DNA from: Salinivirgaceae bacterium
GTDB lineage: Bacteria > Bacteroidota > Bacteroidia > Bacteroidales > SZUA-534
Length of the DNA: 38,104 nt
Direction: 5' to 3'
Assembly (NCBI GenBank): GCA_017474765.1
Contig: JAFVGW010000002.1
Span: 1 to 38,104, forward strand
The translations under genes and the position numbers were made by a program. This document shows, one piece after another, positions 6,932 through 17,004 of the stretch; position 1 is the first letter of the stretch, and each line of letters opens with the position of its first letter. A model generated the notes under the pieces. The model was not told the origin of the DNA. It was given only the letters and a program-made list of their open reading frames with translations, and ran no database searches.

Positions 6932-9289
6932 ATGAAAAGTTTCTGGAATTTTCTAAAAAACAACAAGTTGTACGGACTTGTAAACCTTGTGGGACTGACA
7001 GTCTCGATGGCGTTTGTGCTGCTGCTGGCGGCGTATGTCCAACGGCAGTTGACAACCGACTCGTTTCAGAAGAACGCCGACCGCACCTATCTGATTGCCT
7101 GTGAGGGGCACCTGAATATGGGTTATTGGCTCGACAAGCACCTGAAGAACAATTTCCCCGAAATTGAGAAAGGCTGCTGCGTGGCCAGTTTATCTTCGGC
7201 CTGCGAGTTTAAAATTGACGGAGCCACCGTCTATGGCAGCGTTACGTGCGCCGACAGTAACTTCTTCGACATTTTCAGTTACGAACTGATTGCCGGCAAC
7301 AAATCCGACTGGCACATATCGGGCGACCAATGTATGATAAGCCAAAAGTTTGCCAACGCCTATTTCGCTGACAAAGAACCGCTTGGACGAGTAATCACAC
7401 TAAAAAACGAGAACGACGAATTTTCGCTCACTGTTTGCGGTGTTTTCAGCGATTTCGGCAATTCAATCATAAAAACACCCGATGTGTTGGCCCGTGGCGA
7501 GGTGATGCCGAAATGCAACCCGTCGCACAATGAGAATATGAGCAACGCTGCCGGGGGCGTTTGCTTTGTGATGACTTATCCCGGGGCCGACCTTCAGGCG
7601 CGACAGGCCGATATGCTCGACTGGATGAAACAGAACTGGTGGGTGTATAGAATTGGCGCGTTCAAAGATGTGAGGATGATTCCTTTACGCGATGTCTATT
7701 TCCTGAAAGAGGGTAACGGCGAATGGTCTGGTGCTCTGCACCTTGGCAACCGCAGTTTTGTGACCCTTCTGCTCGCAATGTGCCTTTTGCTGTTGGCGTT
7801 TGCAGTGCTCAACTATGTGAATATGAGCACGGCTCTGATGGGCTTCCGCGCCAAAGAGATGGCAACGCGGCGGCTGGTGGGTGCCGCCAAAAGCGGAATC
7901 TTCCTGAAAATTATTGCCGAAAGCACCGTTGTCTGCTTCATATCGATGCTGCTGGCCGTTGTGCTGGCAGAACTCTTTGCCCCTGCCGCGTCGCGCCTGC
8001 TGAACTATCACGTTTCGGTGTTCAGCGCCATATCGCCCGTGAACATACTGCTTGTGCTGGCATTCATAGCCGTTCTGGGATTCGTAGCAGGACTGGTTCC
8101 CGCCCTGCTCATTCAGAAGGCGCAGCCAATCGAGATTGTGCGCGGCACTCTTCGGCGCAAGACCAAAACCGTTTACAGCCGCGTTATCATTGTGATTCAG
8201 AACGTTGTGGCCGTGGTGATGCTTGTGTCGGCGCTCACAATGTGGCTTCAGATTCGCCATATGATTAACGCCGATTTAGGCTACAACACAAAGGATATTC
8301 TTGTTGTCGAGAATGGTTTCGGCACGTCGGGCGAACTTCGTCCCGCCATTGACAAACTGAATGCAACGTCGTGCGTTGAGATGGTCGGTCAGGGCAATGG
8401 AATCCCGCTTGAGCACACCAACAATTCAACTATGACTATCGACAACGGCGATTTTGTTTCTTTCCAAGAGATACAAGGCGATGACAACTATTTCCAAATT
8501 CTGGGGTTGAGAGTGAAACAGGACAATCATTTGGGACAGAAACAAGGTGAAAATAACGACCAATGGATTACATGGCTTAATGAGTACGCCTTCAAACTGA
8601 TAGGTATCGATGAAACGGCTTCTGATTTTGTCTCACCAGGCAACGGCACAATCCTGATAGGCGGAATCTATTACGATTTCAAGATTCGACCGCTTGAGGC
8701 TGCACAAAGCGCAGCACTGATTTCGAACTGGGGCGAGAGTTCTGACGACAACTATCCCTGGACGCTGATTATCAAGACGACAGGCGACCACGCCACCGCC
8801 CGTCAGCAGGTTGAGGCTGCATTTAAGTCGGTCTTCCCCGATAAAATCTTCGAAGCCAAGTATATGGAGGAAATAATCGAAGATGGCTTCCGCGACGAAC
8901 GGCGTGTGCTCAGCGTGATGTTCATCTTCACACTGTTGTCAATTCTGGTGTCGGCCTTGGGCCTGTTCGCGATGAGTTCGTACTATATGCAGCAGGAGAT
9001 TCGCAGCGTGTCGGTCAAGAAGGTGTTCGGCGCCGAATATTCAGGCGTGCTTCGCGAACTTGTGCTGTCGTTTATGAAGATGGTTGGCGTGGCCTTTGTG
9101 CTTGGCATTCCGCTTGGCTGGTACGTTATGAGCCGCTGGCTTGCAGGCTACGGCCACCGTATCGACCTGTACTGGTGGATTTTCGCCCTTGCGGGCCTTA
9201 CCGTGGCGCTGATTGCCGCCGTTTCGGTTCTCTACCAAAGCGTGAAAACCGCAAACACCAATCCCGCCGAGGCGCTGAAGAAAGAGTGA
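6932..9289 (+). CDS. MacB/FtsX-type ABC transporter permease, 785 aa (paralogue)
   Basis: Same two-half layout as the gene before it, with helices near residues 12-33, 274-300, 327-350, 367-394, 414-441, 656-684, 709-736 and 748-772. The coupling segments are FRAKEMATRRLVGAAKSG and QEIRSVSVKKVFGAEYSG, and it ends NTNPAEALKKE. It is probably the second half of a heterodimeric complex with the upstream permease and shares its transcript; the 99-base gap holds a stem-loop, not a terminator. The start ATG is preceded by AAAACTTACAACA, nearly the same leader as the first small peptide gene. The ATPase partner must be encoded elsewhere. Family assignment is firm; substrate unknown. Confidence 0.85.
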   Translation: MKSFWNFLKNNKLYGLVNLVGLTVSMAFVLLLAAYVQRQLTTDSFQKNADRTYLIACEGHLNMGYWLDKHLKNNFPEIEKGCCVASLSSACEFKIDGATVYGSVTCADSNFFDIFSYELIAGNKSDWHISGDQCMISQKFANAYFADKEPLGRVITLKNENDEFSLTVCGVFSDFGNSIIKTPDVLARGEVMPKCNPSHNENMSNAAGGVCFVMTYPGADLQARQADMLDWMKQNWWVYRIGAFKDVRMIPLRDVYFLKEGNGEWSGALHLGNRSFVTLLLAMCLLLLAFAVLNYVNMSTALMGFRAKEMATRRLVGAAKSGIFLKIIAESTVVCFISMLLAVVLAELFAPAASRLLNYHVSVFSAISPVNILLVLAFIAVLGFVAGLVPALLIQKAQPIEIVRGTLRRKTKTVYSRVIIVIQNVVAVVMLVSALTMWLQIRHMINADLGYNTKDILVVENGFGTSGELRPAIDKLNATSCVEMVGQGNGIPLEHTNNSTMTIDNGDFVSFQEIQGDDNYFQILGLRVKQDNHLGQKQGENNDQWITWLNEYAFKLIGIDETASDFVSPGNGTILIGGIYYDFKIRPLEAAQSAALISNWGESSDDNYPWTLIIKTTGDHATARQQVEAAFKSVFPDKIFEAKYMEEIIEDGFRDERRVLSVMFIFTLLSILVSALGLFAMSSYYMQQEIRSVSVKKVFGAEYSGVLRELVLSFMKMVGVAFVLGIPLGWYVMSRWLAGYGHRIDLYWWIFALAGLTVALIAAVSVLYQSVKTANTNPAEALKKE

Positions 9290-9325
9290 GAAAAGGGTGA
9301 ATCGAAGTTGAGAAAGTTGAGAAAA

Positions 9326-9367
9326 GTTGAGAAAGTTTAGGCAACAAAAAAACTAAACTCTCTCAAC
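9326..9367 (+). terminator. Stem-loop ending the permease operon
   Basis: GTTGAGAAAGTTTAG (9326-9340) pairs with CTAAACTCTCTCAAC (9353-9367) with one A-C mismatch and a 12-base A-rich loop. It follows three imperfect repeats of GTTGAGAAA. There is no strong U tract, so it could be a 3' stabiliser as readily as a terminator. The rest of 9290-9581 holds only more of these short repeats. Confidence 0.45.
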
Positions 9368-9581
9368 CTTCTCAACAGCGAAGCGCTAAACCCTAACCAA
9401 GCGAAGCGATTAAACCTTTAAAGCTGAAAATGAATTGATAAAAATCGGCTAACCATTATGACTGTCCCGAACGGAAATTGCTTGTGGTTTCTGTTCGGGA
9501 TTCTTTAAAATATGAGACAAATTATAATTAACGCGAAAAAACGACCAATAAAGCCCAAAAACGCTACTTTAGCACCGATTT

Positions 9582-10814
9582 ATGCGCCGATTGGTTTTAT
9601 CATCGATTTTCGTCATCAGCAGTCTGGCGGCTTTCGCGCAGTTTACGATTGCGCCATTCCGCCCCGACTCCTTCGCCGTTGCCGACCGAAGCCACAACCT
9701 GATTGAGCTGCACGACACCGCCGCATGGCAACGCTTTGGCGGCAAGCTGGCAGCCTGCACTGAAAGCGACACCGCCCGAGTGAGCATTGTCCACATCGGC
9801 GACTCGCATCTTCAGGCCGATTTTTTCTCGGGCGAAATGCGACGCTGTATGCACAAGATGACGGGTCGTCTGCAACCGTCGCGCGGACTGTTTTTTCCTT
9901 ATGCCTTGGCTAAAACCAATAACCCAACCAACTACCGCGTGACGTGGCGCGGTGAGTGGACTTGCCACAAGTCAACCGAAAAAGATTGCGGCACTTTGGG
10001 TCTGACAGGAATGAGTGCCACCGTCAATAGTGATACTGCGTATCTGATTATAAAAACTCGCGATAACGAATTCGGATTCTACGGAGGAACACATTTGCAG
10101 ATGCTTGCCGAAGTTGGTGCCTCGAGTCTCGAACCCCAGATTCTTTACCCTGAAGGCGCTGAAATTGAAAGCTTTAGCTTTCTGTCGCAAAGCATTGTCT
10201 GGAATCTGCACTGCCACACCGACTCGGTGGTCATTGGCTTCCGCCGGAAAAGCGTTGACCAACAGACGTTTACCCTTTACGGTCTCAATTTGTTCGACGC
10301 CGAAGGTGTTGAATATCACGCTGCCGGCGTGAATGGCGCGCGGGTTTCATCGTACTTGAAATGCGAGCGCTTTGCGGCCCAACTCACAGCCTTGCATCCT
10401 GATTTAGTGATAGTTTCGTTGGGCACCAACGACTCGTATATGCCGCGATTCGACAGCACCGCTTTTGCCGCGCAACTCGAAAAACTGGTGGCGGAAATCC
10501 GTGCCGCACAGCCCGATTGCGCCATTCTGCTCACCACGCCCGGCAACAACAAACTGTCGGGCAAGCCGAATCAAAACGCCGTGATTTGCACCGAAACAAT
10601 CTGCCGCGAAGCCAAACGGCTAAACTCCAGCGTTTGGAATTTCAACGCCGTAATGGGTGCACCCGAAAAAATCGGTCTTTGGTACGACGCCAGGCTAATA
10701 TCTTCTGATTACGTGCATCTTACACGCGCTGGTTACAAATTTCAGGCTCACTTGCTGATTGACGCGCTCTTGTCGGGTGCGTTTTGGCCAACAAACTCAT
10801 TCACTGACGATTAA
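9582..10814 (+). CDS. Secreted SGNH/GDSL hydrolase, probable O-acetyl transfer or esterase partner, 410 aa
   Basis: A signal peptide ends at about residue 19 (SLAAFAQ). SGNH blocks follow in order: block I GDSHLQ with Ser75, a GVNGAR glycine block, GTND with Asn283, and DYVHLT with Asp376 and His379. The family includes esterases and the PatB-type peptidoglycan O-acetyltransferase; all act outside the cytoplasmic membrane. The next gene, 11 bases downstream, is an MBOAT acyltransferase. This is the arrangement of PatA/PatB and of alginate acetylation systems, where the MBOAT moves acetyl across the membrane and the SGNH protein transfers it to sugar. I infer O-acetylation of peptidoglycan or a surface glycan; which target is not shown by the sequence. 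Confidence 0.8.
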   Translation: MRRLVLSSIFVISSLAAFAQFTIAPFRPDSFAVADRSHNLIELHDTAAWQRFGGKLAACTESDTARVSIVHIGDSHLQADFFSGEMRRCMHKMTGRLQPSRGLFFPYALAKTNNPTNYRVTWRGEWTCHKSTEKDCGTLGLTGMSATVNSDTAYLIIKTRDNEFGFYGGTHLQMLAEVGASSLEPQILYPEGAEIESFSFLSQSIVWNLHCHTDSVVIGFRRKSVDQQTFTLYGLNLFDAEGVEYHAAGVNGARVSSYLKCERFAAQLTALHPDLVIVSLGTNDSYMPRFDSTAFAAQLEKLVAEIRAAQPDCAILLTTPGNNKLSGKPNQNAVICTETICREAKRLNSSVWNFNAVMGAPEKIGLWYDARLISSDYVHLTRAGYKFQAHLLIDALLSGAFWPTNSFTDD

Positions 10815-10825
10815 ACCGCACCGCA

Positions 10826-12313
10826 ATGATTAATTGGTTACAGTTCGACGCTAATCAGCCGCTGCTTTTCACAAGGCCGTCATTTTGGATTTTCTTTGTG
10901 GTGGTTTTTGCTGTTTTCTGCTTGATTCACAAAAAGTTGAAATGGCGCAGCGTGTGGCTTTTGGTTGCAAGTCTGTTCTTCTACTACAAGTCGAGCGGTT
11001 TTTACTTTATCTTGCTGATACTGTCGGTGTTAGCCAACTACGGTTTTGGGCGCGCCATTGCCGCCAACCGTCCCGCAGGCAAGCGCTGGCTGGCCGTGGC
11101 CGTTGTTTTCAACCTTGCTTGGCTCGTTTATTATAAATATGTGTACCTGTTCGCGGGCTGGTTCTCGCAACTCACAGGCGTGAGTGTCAGCGTTCACGAC
11201 TGGCTGGGCGACAGCCTGCAAGCCATTGTCAGCGGCCACCCGCAGGTTACCGACATTGTGCTGCCCGTCGGAATCTCGTTTTTCACTTTTCAGGCCATCA
11301 GTTACGTGACCGACATATATCGCCGTAAGATTGAGCCACTTACAAGCATTTTCGACTTCGGATTCTACCTGACGTTCTTTCCGCAACTTGTTGCCGGCCC
11401 CATTGTCCGCGCCGCCGATTTTGTACCGCAAATCAGCCGCCCGTTCTTCATCTACCGCGAAGAGTTTGGACAAGGTTTATTCTTCATTATCAACGGTTTA
11501 GTTAAGAAGATAATTGTTGCCGACTACATCTCGGTAAACTTTGTCGACCGCATTTTCGACTCGCCAACGCTCTACTCCGGATTCGAGAATCTGCTGGGCG
11601 TATATGGCTATGCCATACAGATTTACTGCGATTTTTCGGGCTATACCGACATTGCCATCGGCATTGCGCTGTGGCTGGGTTTCCGCCTGAGCGTGAACTT
11701 CAATTCGCCCTACAAAGCCGACTGCCCCACCGATTTCTGGCGGCGCTGGCACATCTCGCTGTCGTCGTGGTTGCGCGACTACCTTTACATTCCGCTCGGC
11801 GGCAACCGCAAAGGCCGCGTGCGCACCTACGTCAACCTGTTCCTAGTTATGCTGATTGGCGGACTCTGGCACGGCGCCAACCTGAAATTTGTGATTTGGG
11901 GCGCACTTCACGGATTATATCTTATTGTCGATAAGCTATTTAAATCGATATTCGGAACAAGCAGCCGCCTACGCCCGCTTAAAATATTCCTGACATTCAA
12001 TGTGGTGGCCTTCACGTGGATTGTGTTCCGCGCCGACTCGCTCGCCACAGCCAATGAGATTCTGAATCAGATATTTACAGCCTTCAATGCCAACCATATT
12101 GGCGAATATTTGGCAGCCTATTGGCAGATAGTCGCCGTAATGGCTATTGCTTACGTAATTCACTGGTTGCCAAGCTGTTTCAAAAACTGGTACCGCGGTC
12201 AGTTTGCCATAATGCCAATGTGGCTGCAGGTGGCCGTGACGGTTGTGGCGGTGTTTGTGCTTGTGCAGTTCAGCCAATCGGGGTTGCAGCCGTTCATCTA
12301 TTTTCAGTTTTAA
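10826..12313 (+). CDS. MBOAT-family O-acyltransferase (PatA/AlgI/DltB type), 495 aa
   Basis: Polytopic membrane protein with the MBOAT signatures: FFPQLVAGPIVRAADFVPQI, the YCDFSGYTDIAIGIA segment, DFWRRWHISLSSWLRDYLYI, and GGLWHGANLKFVIWGALHG with the two conserved histidines His349 and His362. Members transfer acyl groups, usually acetyl, from cytoplasmic donors to an extracytoplasmic acceptor. The gene lies 11 bases after an SGNH hydrolase gene in the same direction, so the two form an operon and probably an O-acetylation machine. Family placement is firm. The acceptor (peptidoglycan, lipopolysaccharide or capsule) is open. Confidence 0.88.
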   Translation: MINWLQFDANQPLLFTRPSFWIFFVVVFAVFCLIHKKLKWRSVWLLVASLFFYYKSSGFYFILLILSVLANYGFGRAIAANRPAGKRWLAVAVVFNLAWLVYYKYVYLFAGWFSQLTGVSVSVHDWLGDSLQAIVSGHPQVTDIVLPVGISFFTFQAISYVTDIYRRKIEPLTSIFDFGFYLTFFPQLVAGPIVRAADFVPQISRPFFIYREEFGQGLFFIINGLVKKIIVADYISVNFVDRIFDSPTLYSGFENLLGVYGYAIQIYCDFSGYTDIAIGIALWLGFRLSVNFNSPYKADCPTDFWRRWHISLSSWLRDYLYIPLGGNRKGRVRTYVNLFLVMLIGGLWHGANLKFVIWGALHGLYLIVDKLFKSIFGTSSRLRPLKIFLTFNVVAFTWIVFRADSLATANEILNQIFTAFNANHIGEYLAAYWQIVAVMAIAYVIHWLPSCFKNWYRGQFAIMPMWLQVAVTVVAVFVLVQFSQSGLQPFIYFQF

Positions 12314-12575
12314 TCTTCCCATAATTCAACCATTGAACCATTGTGCCGCCATTGAGGCTTAAAATCTGAGTAATCATCGATAAAATTCTGCCGTCATATT
12401 GGTGCGAATGAAATTAAAATTAAATTGCAGTCGATGAAAATCGGTTCCCAAAACGGATTGTCGGGGGCTATTAAAATCGATGTAAATATTTGGTTTGTAA
12501 TTATTAAGATGTTTTGAAAATCGGAAGAAATTAATAGTATATTTTACTTTTATAAACACTAAACACAACACGACT

Positions 12576-14549
12576 ATGATTCGTAAATTACTTTCAGTAT
12601 CAATTCTTGCCTGCTCGGCGATGGGGCTTATGGCTCAGCCTGCGGGTGGCAAAAAAATCAGCAATGAGCTGATTGGTATTTTCTTTGAAGACATCAGTTC
12701 GTCGGCCGATGGCGGATTGAGCGCCGAGCTGGTTCAGAACGGTTCGTTTGAGTACAATCCGTCGGAGCGCGACGGCTGGGGGCCGGGCACTATGTGGAAG
12801 GCCATCCGTCCCGGACACTCGCTCGGATATCCCGAAGCGCGCCAAATTGAACCGCTCAACGAGAACAATCCCAACTACATGCGCATTCATGTTGAGCGCG
12901 TGGGACATTTCCGCGATTTCAATGGCTGGACTGGTGCAGGCTTGCAGAACGACGGCTTCGACGGAATGCGTATTGCAGCAGATGCCAAGTACGATTTTTC
13001 CGCCTTTATGCGCAACCCCGATGGTGTTGACAAGGACGTGCGCGTGGCAGTTGTACAGCCCGGACGCGGCTGGCGCAGTCAACCAACCATCATTCTCGAC
13101 ACCACATTCAAGGTATCGGGCAAGGGCTGGAAAAAATATGAGTACACGCTCACATCGAAACAGGCCTGCGACAGCGCCTGCCTGCAGATTTTGGCGCTTA
13201 CAGTGGGTGATATCGATGTTGACATGATTTCGCTGATGCCGCAGGACACCTACAAAGGTCACGGCATGCGCAAGGATTTGGCACAGGCTCTGGCCGATTT
13301 GAATCCGAAGTTCATGCGCTTCCCTGGCGGATGCGTAGTGCACGGCGGTGGCGACGGATTCTGGAACACCTATATGTGGAAAAACACTGTTGGTCCGCGC
13401 GAGCAGCGTAAGGCGCAGAAGAACACCTGGGGCTATCATCAGTCGCTCACCATCGGCTACTATGAGTATTTCCAATTCTGCGAAGACCTTGGAATGCAGC
13501 CGGTTCCAATTCTGCCATGCGGTGTAAACTGCCAAGGCTCAAACGGCGGTTGGAACATGTATCCCACTCAGGCTCAGGACGCTTGCCCGATGGAAGATAT
13601 GGAACAGTGGACACAGGACGCACTCGACCTGATTGAGTGGGCCAACGGCGACGCTAGCACAAAATGGGGCAAAGTCCGCGCTGATGCCGGCCATCCGAAA
13701 CCGTTCGGTCTCAAGTATTTAGGCTTGGGCAACGAAGAGAAGATTTCGCCCGAGTTTGAAGAGCGTTTTAAATATATGTATAACAAGATTAAGGCAAAAT
13801 ATCCTGATATTGTGATTGTTGGAACAGCAGGACCTGGCTCGCACCCCGACAATCCCGACTATCAGAATGGCTGGCGCATCGCCGAAGAAGTCGGCCTGCC
13901 AATCATTGACGAGCATTACTATGAGCCGCGCGACTATTTCCTGAACAAGCGCCAATATGACAATTATCCGCGCGACCGCAAGACCAAGGTTTATCTGGGC
14001 GAGTATGCCGCAAAGGACAAAAAACTGATTGACGCTTTGGCTGAAGGACTTTATCTGCTTCACGTTGAGCGCAATGGCGATGTGGTTGTAATGACTTCGT
14101 ACGCACCGCTTTTCGCCCGCAAAGGCGCCACCAACTGGAACCCCGATTTGATTTATTTCGACAACGAAAAGCCTTATCTCACTTGCAGTTACTACGTTCA
14201 GCAGTTGTTTGGTCAGTCGAGCGGCGATTACTATTATGGTGATTGCGTGAAATTTGACCGCGCCGATGATAACCTGCTTGGTCAGTCGGTTATCTACGAC
14301 AGCAAAACAAAGAAACTGTTCGTAAAAGTCTGCAACGCAGGCTCTTCGGCTGCCCAAGCCAATATCGACCTTAGCCGTTTCAAGGTTAAGCCTAACGCAG
14401 TGAAAACAACTCTTTCAGGCAATCCCGACGACGAGAACAACTACGACCGTCAGCCGGTTGTGCCAATGAAGGAAAATGTCAGCATCAAAGGCAAATTTGC
14501 AGAGAAAATCTTGCCTTACTCATTCGTAATGTGGACGATACAGTTGTAA
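12576..14549 (+). CDS. GH51 alpha-L-arabinofuranosidase, secreted, 657 aa
   Basis: A signal peptide (to about residue 20, GLMAQ) is followed by the GH51 N-terminal strand IGIFFEDISSSADGGL and NGSFEYN. A carbohydrate-binding-like insert follows at about residues 80-215, and then the TIM barrel with KFMRFPGGCV. The acid/base Glu387 is in LGLGNEEK and the nucleophile Glu476 in YLGEYAA. A C-terminal beta-sandwich closes the protein. GH51 enzymes release arabinose side chains from arabinoxylan and arabinan with retention of configuration. No SusC/SusD, sensor or other glycosidase adjoins it, so it acts as a stand-alone gene and not part of a polysaccharide utilisation locus in this window. The 250-base upstream gap shows no clear promoter match. 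Confidence 0.92.
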   Translation: MIRKLLSVSILACSAMGLMAQPAGGKKISNELIGIFFEDISSSADGGLSAELVQNGSFEYNPSERDGWGPGTMWKAIRPGHSLGYPEARQIEPLNENNPNYMRIHVERVGHFRDFNGWTGAGLQNDGFDGMRIAADAKYDFSAFMRNPDGVDKDVRVAVVQPGRGWRSQPTIILDTTFKVSGKGWKKYEYTLTSKQACDSACLQILALTVGDIDVDMISLMPQDTYKGHGMRKDLAQALADLNPKFMRFPGGCVVHGGGDGFWNTYMWKNTVGPREQRKAQKNTWGYHQSLTIGYYEYFQFCEDLGMQPVPILPCGVNCQGSNGGWNMYPTQAQDACPMEDMEQWTQDALDLIEWANGDASTKWGKVRADAGHPKPFGLKYLGLGNEEKISPEFEERFKYMYNKIKAKYPDIVIVGTAGPGSHPDNPDYQNGWRIAEEVGLPIIDEHYYEPRDYFLNKRQYDNYPRDRKTKVYLGEYAAKDKKLIDALAEGLYLLHVERNGDVVVMTSYAPLFARKGATNWNPDLIYFDNEKPYLTCSYYVQQLFGQSSGDYYYGDCVKFDRADDNLLGQSVIYDSKTKKLFVKVCNAGSSAAQANIDLSRFKVKPNAVKTTLSGNPDDENNYDRQPVVPMKENVSIKGKFAEKILPYSFVMWTIQL

Positions 14550-14586
14550 AAAATGAATTGGAAATTTTGAATTCAGAACAAAAATG

Positions 14587-14617
14587 TAGGGGCAATAAAT
14601 TTCGCCCCTATTTTTTT
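14587..14617 (+). terminator. Intrinsic terminator after the GH51 gene
   Basis: TAGGGGC / GCCCCTA, 7-bp perfect stem with a 10-base loop followed by seven T. It lies 37 bases past the stop codon. Confidence 0.85.
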
Positions 14618-14712
14618 CTTGAAGGTTCTCTTTGGATGAAAAAGAATTGAAATAACATTTACTGTTGTCTGCTCTTTTTCATATTGATGTCAGTTTTGAA
14701 CCGAAAAAAGTG

Positions 14713-14720
14713 TATATTTG
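14713..14720 (+). promoter_or_regulatory. -7 box of tRNA-Leu
   Basis: TATATTTG is a full TAnnTTTG match 14 bases before the tRNA. The nearest TTTG element (14695-14698) is only 14 bases away, closer than usual. Confidence 0.55.
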
Positions 14721-14734
14721 CACCGCTTTTTGCC

Positions 14735-14816
14735 GCGGGTGTGGCGTAATTGGTAGCCGCGCTAGACTTAGGATCTAGTGCCGTGAGGCGTGGGGGTTCG
14801 AGTCCCTTCATCCGCA
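14735..14816 (+). tRNA. tRNA-Leu (anticodon TAG)
   Basis: The acceptor arms GCGGGTG / CATCCGC pair with one G-U. The anticodon stem CTAGA / TCTAG frames the loop CTTAGGA with anticodon TAG. A class II variable arm (TGCCGTGAGGCGT) is followed by T loop TTCGAGT and discriminator A. CCA is not encoded. Confidence 0.95.
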
Positions 14817-14826
14817 CAGTTGTCTC

Positions 14827-14858
14827 AACCGCTTCCGACGATTCGGTGGCGGTTTTTT
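14827..14858 (+). terminator. Terminator after tRNA-Leu
   Basis: AACCGC (14827-14832) and GCGGTT (14849-14854) form a stem that runs into six T. It sits 10 bases past the tRNA and may act as a leaky terminator before tig, which has no separate clear promoter. Confidence 0.6.
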
Positions 14859-14896
14859 AAATTTTATCTGGATAAAACTCTCAAAAAAGAGAAAAA

Positions 14897-16246
14897 ATGA
14901 ACATCACAAGAGAAAACATCGACGAGCAGAACATCGTTGTAACACTGAATGTCGCAAAAGCCGACTACGAAGAATCAGTTGAAAAAGCATTGAAAGACTA
15001 TCGCAAAAGGGTGAGCCTTAAGGGTTTCCGTCCTGGCAACGCGCCTATGGGCCTTGTCAAGAAAATGTATGGCAAAGCCATTCTTTGGGACGAGTTGAAC
15101 CGCGTGGTGTCGAAGAACCTGATGGAATATCTGAAGAACGAAAAAATCGACTTCCTCGGCGAGCCGCTGCCTAGCACCGAGCGCCCGTCGGACATCGATT
15201 TGGAAAACAAAGAAGAGTTCAAGTTCACTTTCGATTTGGGCCTGAAACCCGCTTTTGACCTGAAATTGAGCAAGAAAGACAAAATCAACTACTACCAGAT
15301 TAAAGTCGGCGAAGAAATGGTTGACGGAATGGTAGAAAGCAACTCATACCGCTTCGGCAAGACCGTAAGCGCTGACAAGGTTGAGGAAAAAGACCTTGTA
15401 AAAGGTACTTTCGAGCAACTGGCCGACGACGGCAGCGTGCTTGAGGGTGGCGTGAGGGCCGAAGACGCTCTGTTTGCTGTTGACCGCATCAGCGATGATT
15501 CAGTTCGCGCACTGGTGATTGGCGCAAAGAAGGGCGACATCATCGATTTCGACATCGCGAAAGCGTTTACCAACAACACCGACCGCGCTCAAATGCTGCG
15601 CATAACTGCGGCTGCCGCAGAAAAACTTTCGGGCAACTTCCGCTTGACAATCAACGATATAAGCCGCCACGAGCCTGCCGTTATGAATCAGGATTTGTTT
15701 GATATGATTTACGGCAAGGGCGTTGTGAACTCGGTTGACGAGTACCGCGCAAAAATCAAAGAGGAATTCGGCAAGGAACTGGCCATTCAGAGCGACTTCA
15801 AGTTCATCATCGACGCCAAAGAGAAACTTGTTGAGAAGGCCGATATGAAACTGCCCGACGAGTTCCTGAAACGCTGGATTGTTGTGGCTAACGAGAAGAC
15901 TACTAAAGAAGACGTCGAGAAATCGTACCCCGAAATGCGCAAAGAGTTTGCTTGGCAGTTGATTAAGGGCAAAATCGCCACTGAAAACAACATCGAGATT
16001 TCAGAAAACGACCTTCTGGACGCAGCCAAAGAGCAGATTTCGTCGCAGTTCCGTCAGTACGGCCTGTCGACTCTGCCCGACGAGCAACTGACAGAGTTCG
16101 CCAAACAATCGCTCTCGAAAGAGGAAGAGCGTCAGCACCTGCACGACCGCAAACTCGACGAGAAGATTGCCGCCTGGCTGAAAGAAACTGTGAAAGTTGA
16201 GTCGAAAGAGGTTACAACACAGGAATTTAACGAACTTTTTAAGTAA
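14897..16246 (+). CDS. tig: Trigger factor, ribosome-associated chaperone and prolyl isomerase
   Basis: 449 residues, the usual length. The N-terminal ribosome-docking domain carries GFRPGNAP, the counterpart of the GFRxGxxP loop that contacts ribosomal protein uL23. A divergent FKBP-like middle domain (about residues 155-240) and a helical C-terminal chaperone cradle follow. The protein binds nascent chains at the ribosome exit tunnel. The start ATG follows an A-rich leader (GAGAAAAA). It heads a tig-clpP-clpX cluster, a near-universal bacterial order that couples folding of new proteins to degradation. Confidence 0.95.
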   Translation: MNITRENIDEQNIVVTLNVAKADYEESVEKALKDYRKRVSLKGFRPGNAPMGLVKKMYGKAILWDELNRVVSKNLMEYLKNEKIDFLGEPLPSTERPSDIDLENKEEFKFTFDLGLKPAFDLKLSKKDKINYYQIKVGEEMVDGMVESNSYRFGKTVSADKVEEKDLVKGTFEQLADDGSVLEGGVRAEDALFAVDRISDDSVRALVIGAKKGDIIDFDIAKAFTNNTDRAQMLRITAAAAEKLSGNFRLTINDISRHEPAVMNQDLFDMIYGKGVVNSVDEYRAKIKEEFGKELAIQSDFKFIIDAKEKLVEKADMKLPDEFLKRWIVVANEKTTKEDVEKSYPEMRKEFAWQLIKGKIATENNIEISENDLLDAAKEQISSQFRQYGLSTLPDEQLTEFAKQSLSKEEERQHLHDRKLDEKIAAWLKETVKVESKEVTTQEFNELFK

Positions 16247-16253
16247 TAGCAAT

Positions 16254-16934
16254 ATGATTCCGAACGACGAATTCAGGAAATATGCCGTCGGACACGCTGG
16301 CATCAGCAGCCTGACCTACCACCGCTTCACTTCGGCGATTAACAACAGTTACATTACGCCGAACATCATTGAGGAACGCCAACTGAACGTGGCTTCGATG
16401 GACGTGTTCTCGCGTTTGATGATGGACCGCATCATCTTCCTTGGCGTGCCCATTGACGATGACGTGGCAAACATCATTCAGGCTCAACTGCTTTTCCTTG
16501 AATCGGTCGATAACACAAAGGATATTTCGATTTATCTGAACTCGCCTGGCGGTTCGGTTTACGCGGGATTGGGCATCTACGACACAATGCAACTTGTGGC
16601 GCCCGATGTGTGCACCATCTGCACAGGTATGGCCGCATCGATGGCCGCCGTGCTGATGACCGCAGGAACCAAAGGCAAACGCTCGGCTCTGCCGCACTCG
16701 CGCATAATGATTCACCAACCGATGGGCGGCGCGCAAGGTCAGGCTTCGGAAATCGAAATCACGGCCCGCGAGATTCAGAAGTTGAAAAAGGAACTTTACG
16801 AAATCATCGCCAAACATTCGGGCCAACCTTACGACAAGGTTTGGGCCGACAGCGACCGCGACTACTGGATGACAGCCGCCGAGGCGAAGGAATACGGAAT
16901 GATTGACGAGATTCTGGAACCGAAGAAAAAATAA
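16254..16934 (+). CDS. clpP: ATP-dependent Clp protease proteolytic subunit
   Basis: 226 residues. The catalytic triad is visible with the standard spacing: Ser129 in GMAASMAA, His154 in MIHQPMGG and Asp203 in DRDYW. The [10 protein letters not shown] oxyanion/handle segment is present. The start ATG lies 8 bases after the tig stop, giving a propeptide of about 30 residues; the frame stays open further upstream inside tig, but those starts would overlap the chaperone gene. ClpP forms a barrel of two heptamers that degrades substrates unfolded by ClpX. It is followed by a strong hairpin, so clpX may be partly uncoupled. Confidence 0.96.
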   Translation: MIPNDEFRKYAVGHAGISSLTYHRFTSAINNSYITPNIIEERQLNVASMDVFSRLMMDRIIFLGVPIDDDVANIIQAQLLFLESVDNTKDISIYLNSPGGSVYAGLGIYDTMQLVAPDVCTICTGMAASMAAVLMTAGTKGKRSALPHSRIMIHQPMGGAQGQASEIEITAREIQKLKKELYEIIAKHSGQPYDKVWADSDRDYWMTAAEAKEYGMIDEILEPKKK

Positions 16935-16956
16935 TCTGAACCGATGAGCATATTGA

Positions 16957-16994
16957 AATAGATTTTCGGCCAGCCGAGAATCTATTTCGTTTTT
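16957..16994 (+). terminator. Intrinsic terminator between clpP and clpX
   Basis: AATAGATTTTCGG / CCGAGAATCTATT, a 13-bp stem with one G-T wobble and tetraloop CCAG, followed by TTTCGTTTTT. It lies 23 bases after the clpP stop. Confidence 0.75.
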
Positions 16995-17004
16995 AATGAT
17001 TTAT

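Noticed and set aside
12600..13535. 311-codon minus-strand frame inside the GH51 gene
   Set aside because: Antisense to a well-conserved enzyme, with no recognisable motifs.
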